Assembly (NCBI GenBank): GCA_029204225.1
Contig: CM055107.1
Span: 44,646,044-44,710,043, forward strand
Origin: Diphasiastrum complanatum
Taxonomy: Eukaryota; Streptophyta; Lycopodiopsida; Lycopodiales; Lycopodiaceae
Direction of reading: 5' to 3'
Length of the DNA stretch: 64,000 nucleotides
This document shows positions 10,103 through 20,169 of this stretch, piece after piece. The notes below the pieces were generated by a model that saw only the letters and a list, made by a program, of their open reading frames with translations, had not been told where the DNA came from and ran no database searches. The translations under genes and the position numbers were made by a program. The first letter of the stretch is position 1; each line of letters starts with the position of its first letter.

Positions 10103-11404
10103 ATGAGTAATACCAAATTCATTAAAAAAGAAAGCAAACTGGATTCAAAATTAGACATTTTAAATAAAAATAATAGAACTGAAGTTACAAATATTACTCT
10201 CAGGCGCAAACTCCAGGTCAAACAAGCACGTCAAGGCAACGTGCGCGCAAGAGAGATATTGCAAGCTGGAGTATCGGATTCGAGCGCAAGAACAACGAGC
10301 AGAAAAGAAAAGGGATACGAAACGTGCTTGAATGCGATATCGGGGGATGCAGTGTCGGATCCAGGCGCATAATAGTCAACGAGACGTAATGAGAGCAAGC
10401 GACGCTCTTGAAATCGATATCCGACAAAGCAATCGTAAATTTTCATGAAAATTCGAGCCAAAAAGAACCTATTTATATAAAAATTTTTGCACGTGTGGAG
10501 GAGTGACGAAGGAACACGTGTTGACATGTGATTGGCCAAAATAAATACACCGTACCTTGAATGATTGATCTGACATCTGTCACGTGCGAGAATGACACAC
10601 GTCGATAAGGGATTTGCGCATGTGTCTCAACCCACGTGTCCCCGTAATTGGGTCATCATTATCAGTATGGACATTCCACGTGGTCTAATCATCTGACGAC
10701 ACGTGTCTCGACCGTCTTTTCACACGTGCGAAAACTTGCAAAAATTCAAAAAAAAAAGAAAGCAAACTAGATTCAAAATTAGACATTTTAAACAAAAATA
10801 ACACAAGTGAAGTTCCAAATATCACTCTCAGGCGCAAACCCCAGGTCCGACCAGCACGTCAAATCAACATGCACTCGAGATGCAATATCGGATCCAAACG
10901 CATAATAACCAACGAGATGTAATGAGAGCAAGCGACGCGCTTGAAATCGATATCCGGCAAACCCATCGTGAATTTGCATGAAAATCTGAGCCCAAAAAGA
11001 CATATTTATAAAAAAAAATTTGCACGTGGTCTAATCATCCGACGACACGTGTCTCGGCCGTCTTTTCACACGTGCAACAATTTCGTATATATAAGTCCTC
11101 GAAATTTTCATTTTTTTTGGCAAAATTTTTGCTTTTAGCTCCCGATATCGCTCTCAAGCGCGCTCTTTCACTTTTCAAGCTTCTGCTTTCTCACAGTGCG
11201 CTCGAGTCCGATACCGCCTGCTGTGCAATATCGCTTTTGAACGCGCATCTCTTTTTTGCAAATAACCTCTGTAGATCTTGTGCTCAAAATCGATATTCAG
11301 TGTTGGTATCGATCTCAAGCGCCCTTTCATTGCAATGTTTTTTGTTTTGATGCACTTTTGTTTTGTTCAAACTTCTTTTTGTTAATTTTTTTCTTCCGAG
11401 AATG
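10103..11404. promoter_or_regulatory. divergent promoter region with duplicated G-box array
   Basis: This region lies between the unknown minus-strand gene and the plus-strand H3-like gene. A block at about 10128-10740 is repeated at about 10757-11077; the second copy lacks an internal stretch, apparently lost between two CACGTG motifs. Ten perfect CACGTG boxes start at 10490, 10515, 10581, 10633, 10677, 10700, 10723, 11023, 11046 and 11069. The last three in each block are exactly 23 bp apart. A TATA box TATATATAAG (11086-11095) lies about 310 bp before the plus-strand ATG. TATATAAATAG on the minus strand (10470-10480) could serve the minus-strand gene. G-boxes bind bZIP and bHLH factors in plants; use here is inferred. 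Confidence 0.6.
10128..11077. repeat. direct duplication of promoter block
   Basis: Two diverged copies (about 10128-10740 and 10757-11077) share AGAAAGCAAACT, CACTCTCAGGCGCAAAC-type sequence, a TATA-like stretch and the G-box triplet. The second copy is shorter by about 280 bp because the part between TTGCACGTG and GTGGTCTAATC is missing. Confidence 0.75.
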
Positions 11405-11914
11405 ATGGCTAGGACCAAATCCATTGCCCATGCCATCACCATTGTACAGCCATCCCATTCTCGTGTTCCCCTTGATATTGGTCGTAGGCATGGCAGGAAG
11501 CAGGTCTGGCTGAGGGAGATCAGAAAGCTCCAGAGATCAACTGAGTTGTTGATCCCTAGAGCTCTTTTCGGCCGATCTGTACGGAATGTCACTCTGTCAC
11601 TTGGGCTGGATGTTCGTTTTGCCGTGACAGCCATGCAGGGCGCTACAGAAGTTTTTCTGTCTCAGTTTTTTGAGGATACTTGTCTTTTGGCAGTGCGTGG
11701 TAAGCATGTCACCATCATGCCAAAGGACTTCGTCATTCTCAAAAGGCTTCGGGAAAGATATTCTGGTCTGCATGTTGATAATGCCAGCACCTTCAGAGAC
11801 CTGCCTCTGGATAGAACGAACGTGCCTACTACCTCTAGGAGGAAGAGAAAGCAGGCTGTCCCCAAAAAGGCTGGATCTCGAAGGCCAGCTGCTTCCCTTC
11901 CTCCTAGAATCTGA
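11405..11914 (+). CDS. histone H3-like protein (N-terminal part of a larger gene)
   Basis: The 169-codon frame starts MARTK, identical to the start of histone H3 after Met; an ATG directly upstream would add one Met. The tail is short (about 33 residues) and lacks the ARKS contexts of K9 and K27. The H3 fold follows in order: alphaN LREIRKLQRSTELLI (36-50), alpha1 RALFGRSVRNVTLSLG (52-67), alpha2 RFAVTAMQGATEVFLSQF (71-88), FEDTCLLAVRGK (89-100), and VTIMPKDFVILKRLR near alpha3 (102-116). STELLI, FEDT and VTIMPKD match canonical H3; alpha1 and alpha2 are strongly diverged. A basic C-terminal extension (SRRKRKQ...KKAGSRR) looks like a nuclear localisation signal. This frame ends at 11914; an acidic, Pro-rich segment continues in the next frame. 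It is a divergent H3 variant, perhaps CenH3-like, in a repeat-rich context. Deposition or function is unknown. Confidence 0.8.
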   Translation: MARTKSIAHAITIVQPSHSRVPLDIGRRHGRKQVWLREIRKLQRSTELLIPRALFGRSVRNVTLSLGLDVRFAVTAMQGATEVFLSQFFEDTCLLAVRGKHVTIMPKDFVILKRLRERYSGLHVDNASTFRDLPLDRTNVPTTSRRKRKQAVPKKAGSRRPAASLPPRI

Positions 11915-12125
11915 CTCAGATCGAGAATCTTCACCCAGTCCTCCTCCTGTTATTCGTCCAGCTCCTCAGCAGGTTTCATCACCAAAAGTGTTGATTACCC
12001 AAGAGGAGCTAGACAGAATAACAGAGAAATCTGTAAATATTCTTTCCACTTCTGTTTCTACTCCTGTATATAATATTTTTGTGAGAATTTTATACGATCC
12101 AGCCCAGGTTTTTTTTTTATTCTGA
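11906..12125 (+). pseudogene. linker of the H3-like gene, shifted frame
   Basis: Immediately after the H3-like frame the neighbouring frame stays open and protein-like: ESDSDRESSPSPPPVIRP, then TQEELDRITEKSVNIL. The composition suits a disordered acidic/Pro linker followed by a helix. A one-base frame change or a short unseen intron near 11905 would join it to the H3-like part. A further fragment (DHYNQYEAYLANKIDLLGN) follows at about 12122-12180. Confidence 0.5.
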
Positions 12126-12203
12126 CCATTATAATCAATACGAGGCCTACCTAGCTAACAAAATTGATCTTCTCGGCAACTTTTTTGATTTTTTTTCTTC
12201 CAG

Positions 12204-13445
12204 ATATACGTAGAAGCTTTAGATTAGGTCCCAAATTTTGTGTCGAGCTAAAAGATAAGACCTCAGAAATTTCAGATGCAATAGTAGAGGCTGGAGTTTC
12301 TTTTTGCAGAATAGTATTAGTCTCGATTCTCATGGTACAGTTTTTGTAGTTAGTCCATTTTTCATGGGAGTGGTAAAGGCGAAAGAAGCCAATTTTGAGA
12401 AGGCTATCTATTTTATCGAGTGCAGTCCTATGGCGAAATTTTATTTGATTCCATATGAAAATAATTAAGGTCTCTTTTGTTTTTGTTGCTTTAATCTGGA
12501 TTGTTACATGCCTCATTGCTTTAATAAGAACAGAATTTTTTCATAAATATGAATTTAACGATATTTGTATCTTGGTTGTTGCAGTTGACATTGGAGCCTA
12601 AACATTCTTTTTATAAAGATAAATAAGGAGGGAGTATCAAATTTTCTATGTGTAAAATTAAACTCAGCTGCAAATACACATAGAGAATTTGATTTTCTAC
12701 TTCATGATGCCATTCGAGAAATACCGACAATGGCAACTTCAATTGGAGATATAAATATTAAATCTCTCAAGGTATATTCAATTTATCTATGATATGCATG
12801 TATTCCTTTTTTAATTCAAATGTATTGTCATAGCATAAATAAAATTTCTATCATAATATTACTAATTTTTGTTCTATATATGTAGTGTGTACAACAAAAT
12901 GACGCTTTTAGTTGTGCATGGTTCATCCTGTACAATACGAAGCTATTTTTTGAATGGTATAATTTACAAGTGGATGTAGATATTGAAAAGGTAATATCCA
13001 ATTCATTTGTAGTTCCTTTCATTCTGATTCAAATTTTTTTACTATCATTGTTTGTAATTTGCCAATTCTCGTGTTTTGTGATGACAGTTCACTCTTGAGC
13101 CATATACTCCTGATGGTGTATATAGATTTCGGCAAGAGTTGATCAGAACCTTTGTCCAATATGGTGTAAGTGTTGCACCTGCAATCGAGGGCCCTCAAAA
13201 GGAAGCTGCTCCTGCCTTAACATCCTTTCAGGTTGTTCAGGATGCAGATCTTATTTTATATGATAAAAAAAAGAATAAAAGTCCTTCGTAATACAGAGGA
13301 AGGCAATTTTGTAGCAGATATTCCTCTTGCCTTAAAAGGCATTGAGGCCCTTCTCGTAACAGAGGAGGGCGAGATTATAGAAGGAGCTGTTGCTTTATCA
13401 GTTCCTAATACTGATATAGAAAATATAAAAAAAATGATTGAATAG
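12204..13445 (+). pseudogene. Ulp1/C48-like cysteine protease domain, C-terminal part of the gene
   Basis: Conserved pieces lie in exon order. KFYLIPYEN (ends about 12465) precedes an intron; then HWSLNILFI has the catalytic His-Trp at 12589-12594, and VKLNS replaces the usual LDS, with Asn at the catalytic Asp position (12661-12663). After an intron at 12772-12885 comes CVQQNDAFSCAWFI, with the catalytic Gln region and Cys (12913-12915). After an intron at 12991-13087 comes YTPDGVYRFRQELI. A poly-A frame slip near 13264 leads into EGNFVADIPLALKG, ending at 13445. C48 proteases cleave SUMO/ubiquitin-like tags and are often carried by plant transposons. A TGA directly before the His codon, the first intron's TAA-containing donor side and the Asp-to-Asn change suggest inactivity. 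Confidence 0.65.
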
Positions 13446-13784
13446 AGATCTATTTGTAAATAGAGAACATAAAAAAAGAAAGATACAATAATTATACTTG
13501 TAAACAACCCGTTCATTTGTTTTTTTTTTATTGATATCACAATAGATTCTTACAATCAGCTTGTGTCCATAGTCTAATAATGGAATGCAATTTTTCTATA
13601 ATGATAAAAAGACATTGGCATGTATTTGCTGATAGGGAATCTCAATGTTCTTCCATAAGTTGGATTGTTTCGCCAATATCTCTGCATTTGATCTCGAGCT
13701 CATGTCTTTTACGTACTTGCTTAAAACTAATACAAAGTTAGTTAGAATTAGTATGGAGTTTGTATTAGAAAGTTTTGATTGAAA
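13446..13784. other. intergenic stretch between convergent genes
   Basis: AT-rich and contains no clear gene. A minus-strand frame ending at about 13641 (KQVRKRHELEIKCRDIGETI) is protein-like and could be a last exon of the minus-strand gene on the right, but no splice phase could be fixed. Confidence 0.3.
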
Positions 13785-14045
13785 CTATTCATAAAGGATC
13801 GAGTGTTTACAGTTACTTACGAGTTTACCATTGAAAATGAATCTGAAGTCTGAAAGTACATCATCTTGTAGGAGCAATAGTTCCCGCCGGATGTAGTTTA
13901 GACTCCAATCTTTTTCCACCTCAACACATGTCAAAACGTCATCATTGTATATAATTTCAATATTTTTTTGTTTTGAATGTCCACTGGCTTCCAAGTCTTG
14001 ATCGAGTGGCACCCATTTACCTTTATTTTTTTTCATCTTTGACAA
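13785..14045 (-). pseudogene. ubiquitin-fold-like ORF, possible C-terminus of the DUF7869 gene
   Basis: The frame reads KGKWVPLDQDLEASG, then EIIYNDDVLTCVEVEKDWSL and RRELLLLQDDVLSDFRFIFNG. The pattern of two strands, a helix and 'FRFIFNG' resembles a small beta-grasp domain, but I cannot assign a family. It follows the DUF7869 frame after an A-rich run where a frameshift is likely, so it may be the same protein. A GTAAGT donor-like site follows NGKL. Confidence 0.35.
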
Positions 14046-15540
14046 TGGAAGTATAAGCTCAACATTTGTTTTTCAATTTGATAACGGAAGCACATGGAAG
14101 ACATTTTAATTCTGCATTCTATTTCTCCATCTGATCTTTTGTCCCGGTATCTGATAAATTTTAGCATACAAACATCGTTGGGGTTTTGTGTTCCAAAGCT
14201 GTTCAGCAACCATTGTGGCCAAAAAGCTTCTTGTGTGTATGTTGATGCCAACAAATTCTTCTATTTAGAAAGATATTCAAGAAGATTTATACTTTCAACA
14301 GCACACACATCATTTCAATCTTTTTCTAGAAAGTTTTTACTCATATATCGGGCATACTCAATGAAAGATATTGTTCCTTTTACTTCATCTTGATCTAGGT
14401 TCTTTCTGGGAGCTAGAAATATTGCTTCATCTTTTGACGGTATAGACTGCAAGAGTTTGAAAGGTTCACTCCATGAGTTTTCTCCATCATTGGAATAGTA
14501 CTTCCATTGCATGATCGGCTCACCATTTGACATTTGAAAATGAAAGTAATGAGGATTAATATGTCCTTCCAAGCCATCGTTTCCATGAACAATATATGGA
14601 TCTATAAATCCTTTCCAATCTATCATTCATTCTAATAACTCAACCTCGGATGTTTCAATACGATCACCACCTATCTTTTGACCAATTCGTGCTAGCATAT
14701 CTGGCATTATAAGAATAGAATTAGATTTCAATTCTCTGGATATGACATTGAAAACTTGGTCAATGTCTTCATGTGTGTGGCCAACCATTAGAACTCCCAT
14801 CTCAACCATTTGAAAAATGTTATGTGCCACTAACATAGAACAAAGACCAAATATAAATCTGTTCTTGTTCTCCCTCCAACCGTTGTCCGCTTGAATGCGC
14901 AAGATCGGTGCCAAACTACCGCGTGATGCATGCAACTTCCTTATTGCTCCCATTACTGATGTGGCAACTTGGTTACTATCATGAAGATGCAAGGTATCAA
15001 TCCATACATCATCACACAACAATTTGTATCCATGAAACTAGCACTCCACAAACATGAGTTTTTAAAAAATGCTTGCCCTCCAATCTGGGAGGCGTCCTCT
15101 TGAAACGGGATAATGTTGTTGTATTTTGATCCATACAGTCAATGATAAGGCACACTGATTGGTCGGGATGCAATCTTGACTCTTCTTTCCAATACACATA
15201 TAGCTTTCTTGAATAAAAAACGTGTTGCAAGTATCAACCTCTTAGTCCAATGTAGCGATCACGGATCCTATTGTCCGTAGTCTTCTCTATCACATTTTTG
15301 AGGTCATCGCATGTCTTGCATTTGGGAATTCTTTGTTTTTTTTTGGAGTCTTTACATGTCGAAACTCTCGTCTCCACATTCGATAAAGTGTGGGTTTGGA
15401 GATTGTGGACATGCCACTGTCTATAAGTCATGTGTTTATTGTTTTGAAAACATCACCTTTATGCATGCTGAGAGATCCTCGAAAATATTAGAAGGTGCTG
15501 CATTTGGCTTATCTTGTTCATTAAGAAAACATGAAAACAT
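14046..15540 (-). pseudogene. DUF7869-domain protein (DDE-transposase-like), decayed
   Basis: Read right to left: KCKTCDDLKNVI, then YWKEESRLHPDQ and IIDCMDQNTT (15230-15040). Next come KTHVCGVLV, then after a one-base frame change DDVWIDTLHLHDSNQ, QADNGWRENKNRF and VGHTHEDIDQVF (15022-14627). An in-frame TGA at about 14627-14629 is followed directly by DWKGFIDPY...INPHYFHFQ, which also fits the family. More stops follow near 14310-14260. Proteins with these IDGMDQ, DN..RENKN and VGHTHEDID signatures are numerous in non-seed plants, fungi and invertebrates. They look like an RNase H-fold (DDE) enzyme, which I infer rather than know. At least three lesions make this copy inactive. Confidence 0.75.
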
Positions 15541-16400
15541 CTAATAGAGCAATTCTATTATGGTTGAATTTGTGTGCGGATATGTGTGCAGAAATATATG
15601 CACGAGTGTGATAGACAATTTAGATAATTAGATAAACAACTGAACTTTGATCAAAATAAATTTTTATTATTTCGAATCTCAATCAGTATACATTTCTTGC
15701 TGTCTTGTTGTATCTCTTACAAAGAATATGTAAGTGCGCAAGTGCATAAGTAAATAAGTCAGTCTGAGCTTGAATTTGAAAGTGTGTCTTATTACAATAA
15801 GTGCACATGTATTTATATTGTTACAGGATAGGTCCTTTGGCATTTGTCCTTCTGTAACAGAATCCATTCGTTTTGACGGTTGATATTCAACAACGTTTTG
15901 TTTTTCAGAGTCGAAAGATTCTCAAAAGATTCACGATAGATTCTTGTTCATGACAGATTCTCAAAAGATTCTTTGTTCGTGGCAGATTTGCTGTTCTCAA
16001 AATATTTTCAAAAGATTCTTGAATGATTCTTGTTCACGAAAGATTCGCAACAATATTTTGTTTGCGACATTATCTTTGAGAGTTTCTGCCTCGCGACAGT
16101 TTTCTTGATCTTTTGTTCGCGAAGGTCGAACGAGAACAATTCGCGAAAGTCAACGTCCCTTGACTCGAAGCACGAACGATTCGCGAATGATCAAATCATA
16201 AACATACTTCCAAAACCGCAAACCGCAAAGGGACGCAAAACGAAAAGTTACAAAAGAAACGAAAAGAACGAAAGCAAACAAAGGAAATGAAACAAACGAA
16301 AGGGGAACCTTTCACGTTGCCAGCTGGCAGCTCAATGGGCTTGGAGTCGTAGACTTCACGCCCAAGTGAAACGAGAGGCAACGACGGAGGCTAACTGAGA
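15541..16400. repeat. non-coding DNA with short imperfect AAAGATTC and TTCGCGAA repeats
   Basis: From about 15905 to 16060 the word AAAGATTC (and TCAAAAGATTC) recurs about eight times at irregular 15-40 bp spacing. From 16030 to 16190 the palindrome-like TTCGCGAA recurs. From 16200 to 16300 the strand is A-rich with repeated GAAACGAAA-like words. No gene is evident. Confidence 0.45.
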
Positions 16401-18225
16401 ACCTAATCAATAGCGATGTTTATGCACAAAAGATTCCCGATTCAAACCTTCTATACTCACATGACATGTTTGTGAGTTGTAAAATATCTAGATTTATATG
16501 ACAAATTCCAGAGTCCAGGGTGCCAAAAAAGCTAAATCAAATCGTTAGGGCTCATAGAAACTGGAATTTAGAATCACAAGCAATAGGTGTGATGTGGCAG
16601 AACTCAGAAGGAGCAGTAAAATTTTGTAGTTTACAATACCATACTGTTTGAATGTAGTACAGACTAGTCTGCAGATACCAGTCTCAGTAAGTTAGAATGG
16701 CATACTGTTTGAATGTAGTATAGACTGAGATCAGGTTTTACTGCTTAGTATCTACATAAAGCTCCAGACAGCCAAAAGATTGAAGATTAACCCAAAGAGC
16801 CAAAAGATTTGAACCTCAAAAGGGATCTGCTGGAAGATTCAGTCCCCAGAATATTTGAGTTGATTAGGGTTATGATTATGCAGTATTTCAGTGAACCCAT
16901 ACACAATAGTACCCACTTTCATCAAGGAGCTGAAACTTCTTAAAACGTTAACTTCCAGTAGGCATTAATCACAGAATCCCAACTTCGTATATGTACAATA
17001 TTTACTGTAGTACTCAGCTTTCTTAAACATATGTTTAAAGTTGGAGATTACATCTTGCAGAAAATCAGCAAACTGCACAGCGAGATAGAATGACAACTTT
17101 CTCATGATTCCTAAAGTTTGCAACAAATCCCCACTTAATGTGTTGCACTTCTAACTAGCAGTATGTCCTCATGCATAATGACATGAATAATTTCTCACAT
17201 TCCACTTATTGCTTGGGGAGTTAAGGACCTGCACGTCAATAACAAGAAGTGCTGTTTTTTTCCATATAATTTCCTCCTCCAAACCGTTCGTTATCCCCTA
17301 TGTTAATTGTAAATTCTCTGGCCATTGCAACTTATATACGTCACCGAGAATTAGTGAAATCAGCATATCGAATAGGTCTACTCGTGACAGATAGTCAACG
17401 CACGCCATTGAAGACATCACAATCCTCATCTATTTGCAGATCCTCAAGCTTATCCACCAGACTAGCCATAAAAGCTATGAACAAGCAAAATCATGCGGTG
17501 ACGGAATACACTGGCAGAGCAGTACAGATCGAAATTTTGTTGCAGGGAGGGGATTGGATTAATGCCCTAAATAAGCAAAAAATTGCAGCACCTACTAACT
17601 TTCAAAAAGTGCAAAGTCAGTTTTCCTGTCATCTGTTACAGATACACACGATTTGAAGTTTTAGTCGATAAAACTCTTTTCCAACTAGCAAATTATAGTT
17701 ATAGTTATCAGCAGTTATACTTCGCTGGCCCAAGTACGTATATTATCAGCATTTTGAGTTGCAGTTTGGATAGAAGACAACTTTCATTCCTCCAAGTGCA
17801 TCTAGGGACTTGATGGGTCTAACTTAACACTTTTCCACGCAAATGAAACTGCACTTGGGAGATCCACAATCATTTTGCTGAACCTTGATGCAAATTTTAT
17901 AGCATCAATTTTAAAAGGAAGAGGGTGAAACTGAAGCAATGTCATATAGCGCCCAAAGTCAAAGGTGCTATGGAATCTTTGACCTTATTGAATCCTCCTA
18001 GTCTCAGACCACAACTTCATCATGCATAGCATTGACCAAACACTATGAGATCCCTTACACACTTTGTCTGTGCCCAAGAGTAAGACTAGGATTAGTAGAA
18101 CCAGTAAGACTTTTTGTGTGCCAATTGTGTTCTATAGAAGTCATGGAGTCTTGGTGACTATTTTGCCCATTTTTAAAAATAGATTAACAAGCTAAATAGT
18201 CATCTTTTTAGAAACAAAAAAGATA
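16401..18225. other. non-coding, no recognisable gene
   Basis: Only short frames of low coding quality are present. One short tandem is visible: CATACTGTTTGAATGTAGTA occurs at about 16639 and again at about 16702. The frames at 17209-17813 show no domain. This is probably old repeat DNA. Confidence 0.5.
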
Positions 18226-18231
18226 GTGCGG

Positions 18232-18366
18232 ATTCTGCTTGCGCGCCAGGTTGTCTGCCATGTGGTAGCGTCGGATTGGTCTAAAAATTTTTTAGCGCTG
18301 ATATTGCTTGCGCGTCAGGCGTTAGCCTGCGCCTGCCACGTGGCAGCGTCGGATTGGTCTAAAAAG
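18232..18366 (+). repeat. tandem duplicate of a short GC-rich unit
   Basis: GCTTGCGCG...GCCACGTGG-like...AGCGTCGGATTGGTCTAAAAA occurs twice, at about 18237-18290 and 18307-18366. The second copy has an internal extra segment. It directly precedes the foldback element. Confidence 0.6.
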
Positions 18367-18386
18367 GTGCAAGTATCCATTACGCA

Positions 18387-18509
18387 ATGGAAGGAGCCAG
18401 GCACGGGCCATTCTGCCCAGTTCGGCTTTCCAAAAATTTTAAGGCTCGGCCCCTCGGGTCCTCGCCGAATTGTTTTTGGAAATCCTTACCTGTGCCCGGC
18501 TCCTTCCAT
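18387..18509. mobile_element. foldback MITE-like element
   Basis: A 123-bp unit is bounded by 21-bp inverted ends: ATGGAAGGAGCCAGGCACGGG on the left and the reverse complement of ATGGAAGGAGCCGGGCACAGG on the right (19 of 21 match). A second inner inversion surrounds the middle (TTTCCAAAAA and its complement). There is no coding capacity. A clear TSD was not identified, so assignment to a transposon superfamily is not possible. Confidence 0.55.
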
Positions 18510-19141
18510 AATACGAAGCATATCTCCACTAGTCACAGTGGTACATCTACTTGAATGCATGTTTGGGAAAAGAAACTACATGCCTGGGTGGTGTCCATTG
18601 TCTGAGCTCAACATCATGATCGACGTACATCTTGCAATAAGTACCTCTCATTGGAGTCTCTTGTTTTGATTCTCCATCACAAGTTCTCAGTTCTGAGTAT
18701 GATTTAGCTGTTGGAAATCCAGTTTCCAAGCATTTGCTGGGAATGAAGAGGGTATGCAACTACCAGCCATGGACTTTGTAGCTATCAATCAAACTTTGAA
18801 AGAGTAAGTGGGATTGTTTTTGGTCAAAAGAAGAAGTTTCCCATCTATTGGCACTCTAAGATAAATTGATCTTTTAGCATTGTCTTGATTCTTGAGGCTT
18901 GCAAGCATGTTGCCAATGTACTTCCATATGTCCTATATCAATGTCCTCCCATACGGGTAATTGAAGTATTCAAAAAGTTTTTGAGACCCATATACCACAA
19001 AAATACATCCAATTTTCCCATACAACTATGTTTTTACATGTAACACTTGGGCTATTTTCGAGAATGACTTGGTAAGGTTCTTTTATATCATAAAGGAGTC
19101 TTCATCCATCTTTGTTTTTTTCTCAATGTTGTCTAATACAC

Positions 19142-19866
19142 TTGTCATCCGAACCCACTCGATATACAAGCAACCAACTTGCCAACAAAGATTAAACTTA
19201 ATCAACTTGAAGTTCCGGAACCAACATTGAGAGCCAACCTGGCGCCATGCCAGATCGGGGGTCCCAACGTGGGTAACTTTCCTCCAAGTAAGTCGCTCGA
19301 CTTACATCAAATTTAACCAACTCGAAGCTTTGTTACAAATGAGTAACATCCATTCCAAGCAAGTCGTCTGACTTAACCAACTAGCTTCGTCACAAGTGCT
19401 AGAAGCCAACCTGGTGCCACACCAAAATGGACAACCATAAACAAGTAACTTCTACCCAAGCAAGCCATCCCAACTTAGCGAAAGGTTAGAGCCTGTTCCC
19501 CAAGAGCTTAACCAATTCGCATTCATGCAAGTAACACTCAGTTCCACAAGCCGTGACAAATATGACGACAACTAGTTTTTGACCATGTGCCAGATCAAAA
19601 AGGTTAAAAGCGGCCTAACAACTAGCGCTTTTACCGAACATTGAAACCTAGAAGGTAATTAGAGCTAGTTTGAGAAAAAGCTCACTTTATTAATAAATCT
19701 GAGAAGATTACATTTCAAGTGTGTGACCGACCCTATTCTCTTGGGGGGATGCTCGCATGCCAAGGCGGGCGCCATGACAGGCGCCATGACAACATTCCAA
19801 CATGGGGAGCTGACACTTGGTTGGAGCTCACCCCTGAGTTGCAACCTGCATCCCCTGGACTTATCT
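19142..19866 (+). repeat. dispersed repeat R, copy 1
   Basis: Matches the two copies at 46.9-48.6 kb through most of their length: AACTTGAAGTTCCG, AACCTGGCGCCATGCCAGA, CCAAGCAAGCCATCC, ACTTTATTAATAAAT and CATTTCAAGTGTGTGACCGA. The 5' start (GGCATCCCAAAGGGAG) is missing. No coding content; perhaps a solo LTR or another non-autonomous element. Confidence 0.7.
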
Positions 19867-20169
19867 TCACCCGTACCAGTGGAGGAAAGTAACACAATTG
19901 TTTTTGAGGAAAAGCTAAATGTATTGTGCTCATATATGAAGGTCATTGAAACATATATATTGCAATATGTCATTTCTAACTTTTGTGTTAGCAAGGGCAA
20001 AATGACTCCTTTGATTCCATTATGTCGTCTTGAGATCAATGACACAATATGCACAGTAAGGGACAAGGTCTCTAGCCTTGAAGAGAAGTTTGTGGTCTTG
20101 TTGAGTAGACCTAGTGAGCAAGAACTAGATGTGAGCCAAGATGATATTGAAGCTTGGAGAAATGCATGA
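19867..20169 (+). CDS. hypothetical exon-like ORF
   Basis: An open frame runs on from the R repeat and ends at 20169. The part after the repeat has a protein-like heptad character (DKVSSLEEKFVVLLSRPSEQ) and an acidic end (DVSQDDIEAWRNA). No family is recognised. The start codon at 19723 lies inside the repeat, so the native start is unknown. Low confidence that it is a real gene. Confidence 0.2.
   Translation, partial: SPVPVEESNTIVFEEKLNVLCSYMKVIETYILQYVISNFCVSKGKMTPLIPLCRLEINDTICTVRDKVSSLEEKFVVLLSRPSEQELDVSQDDIEAWRNA

Noticed and set aside
11284-11634. Minus-strand ORF overlapping the H3-like gene
   Set aside because: Shadow of the H3-like frame, with no domain of its own.
17209-17813. Overlapping ORFs as a gene
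   Set aside because: Short, overlapping in several frames, no domain and no splice structure.
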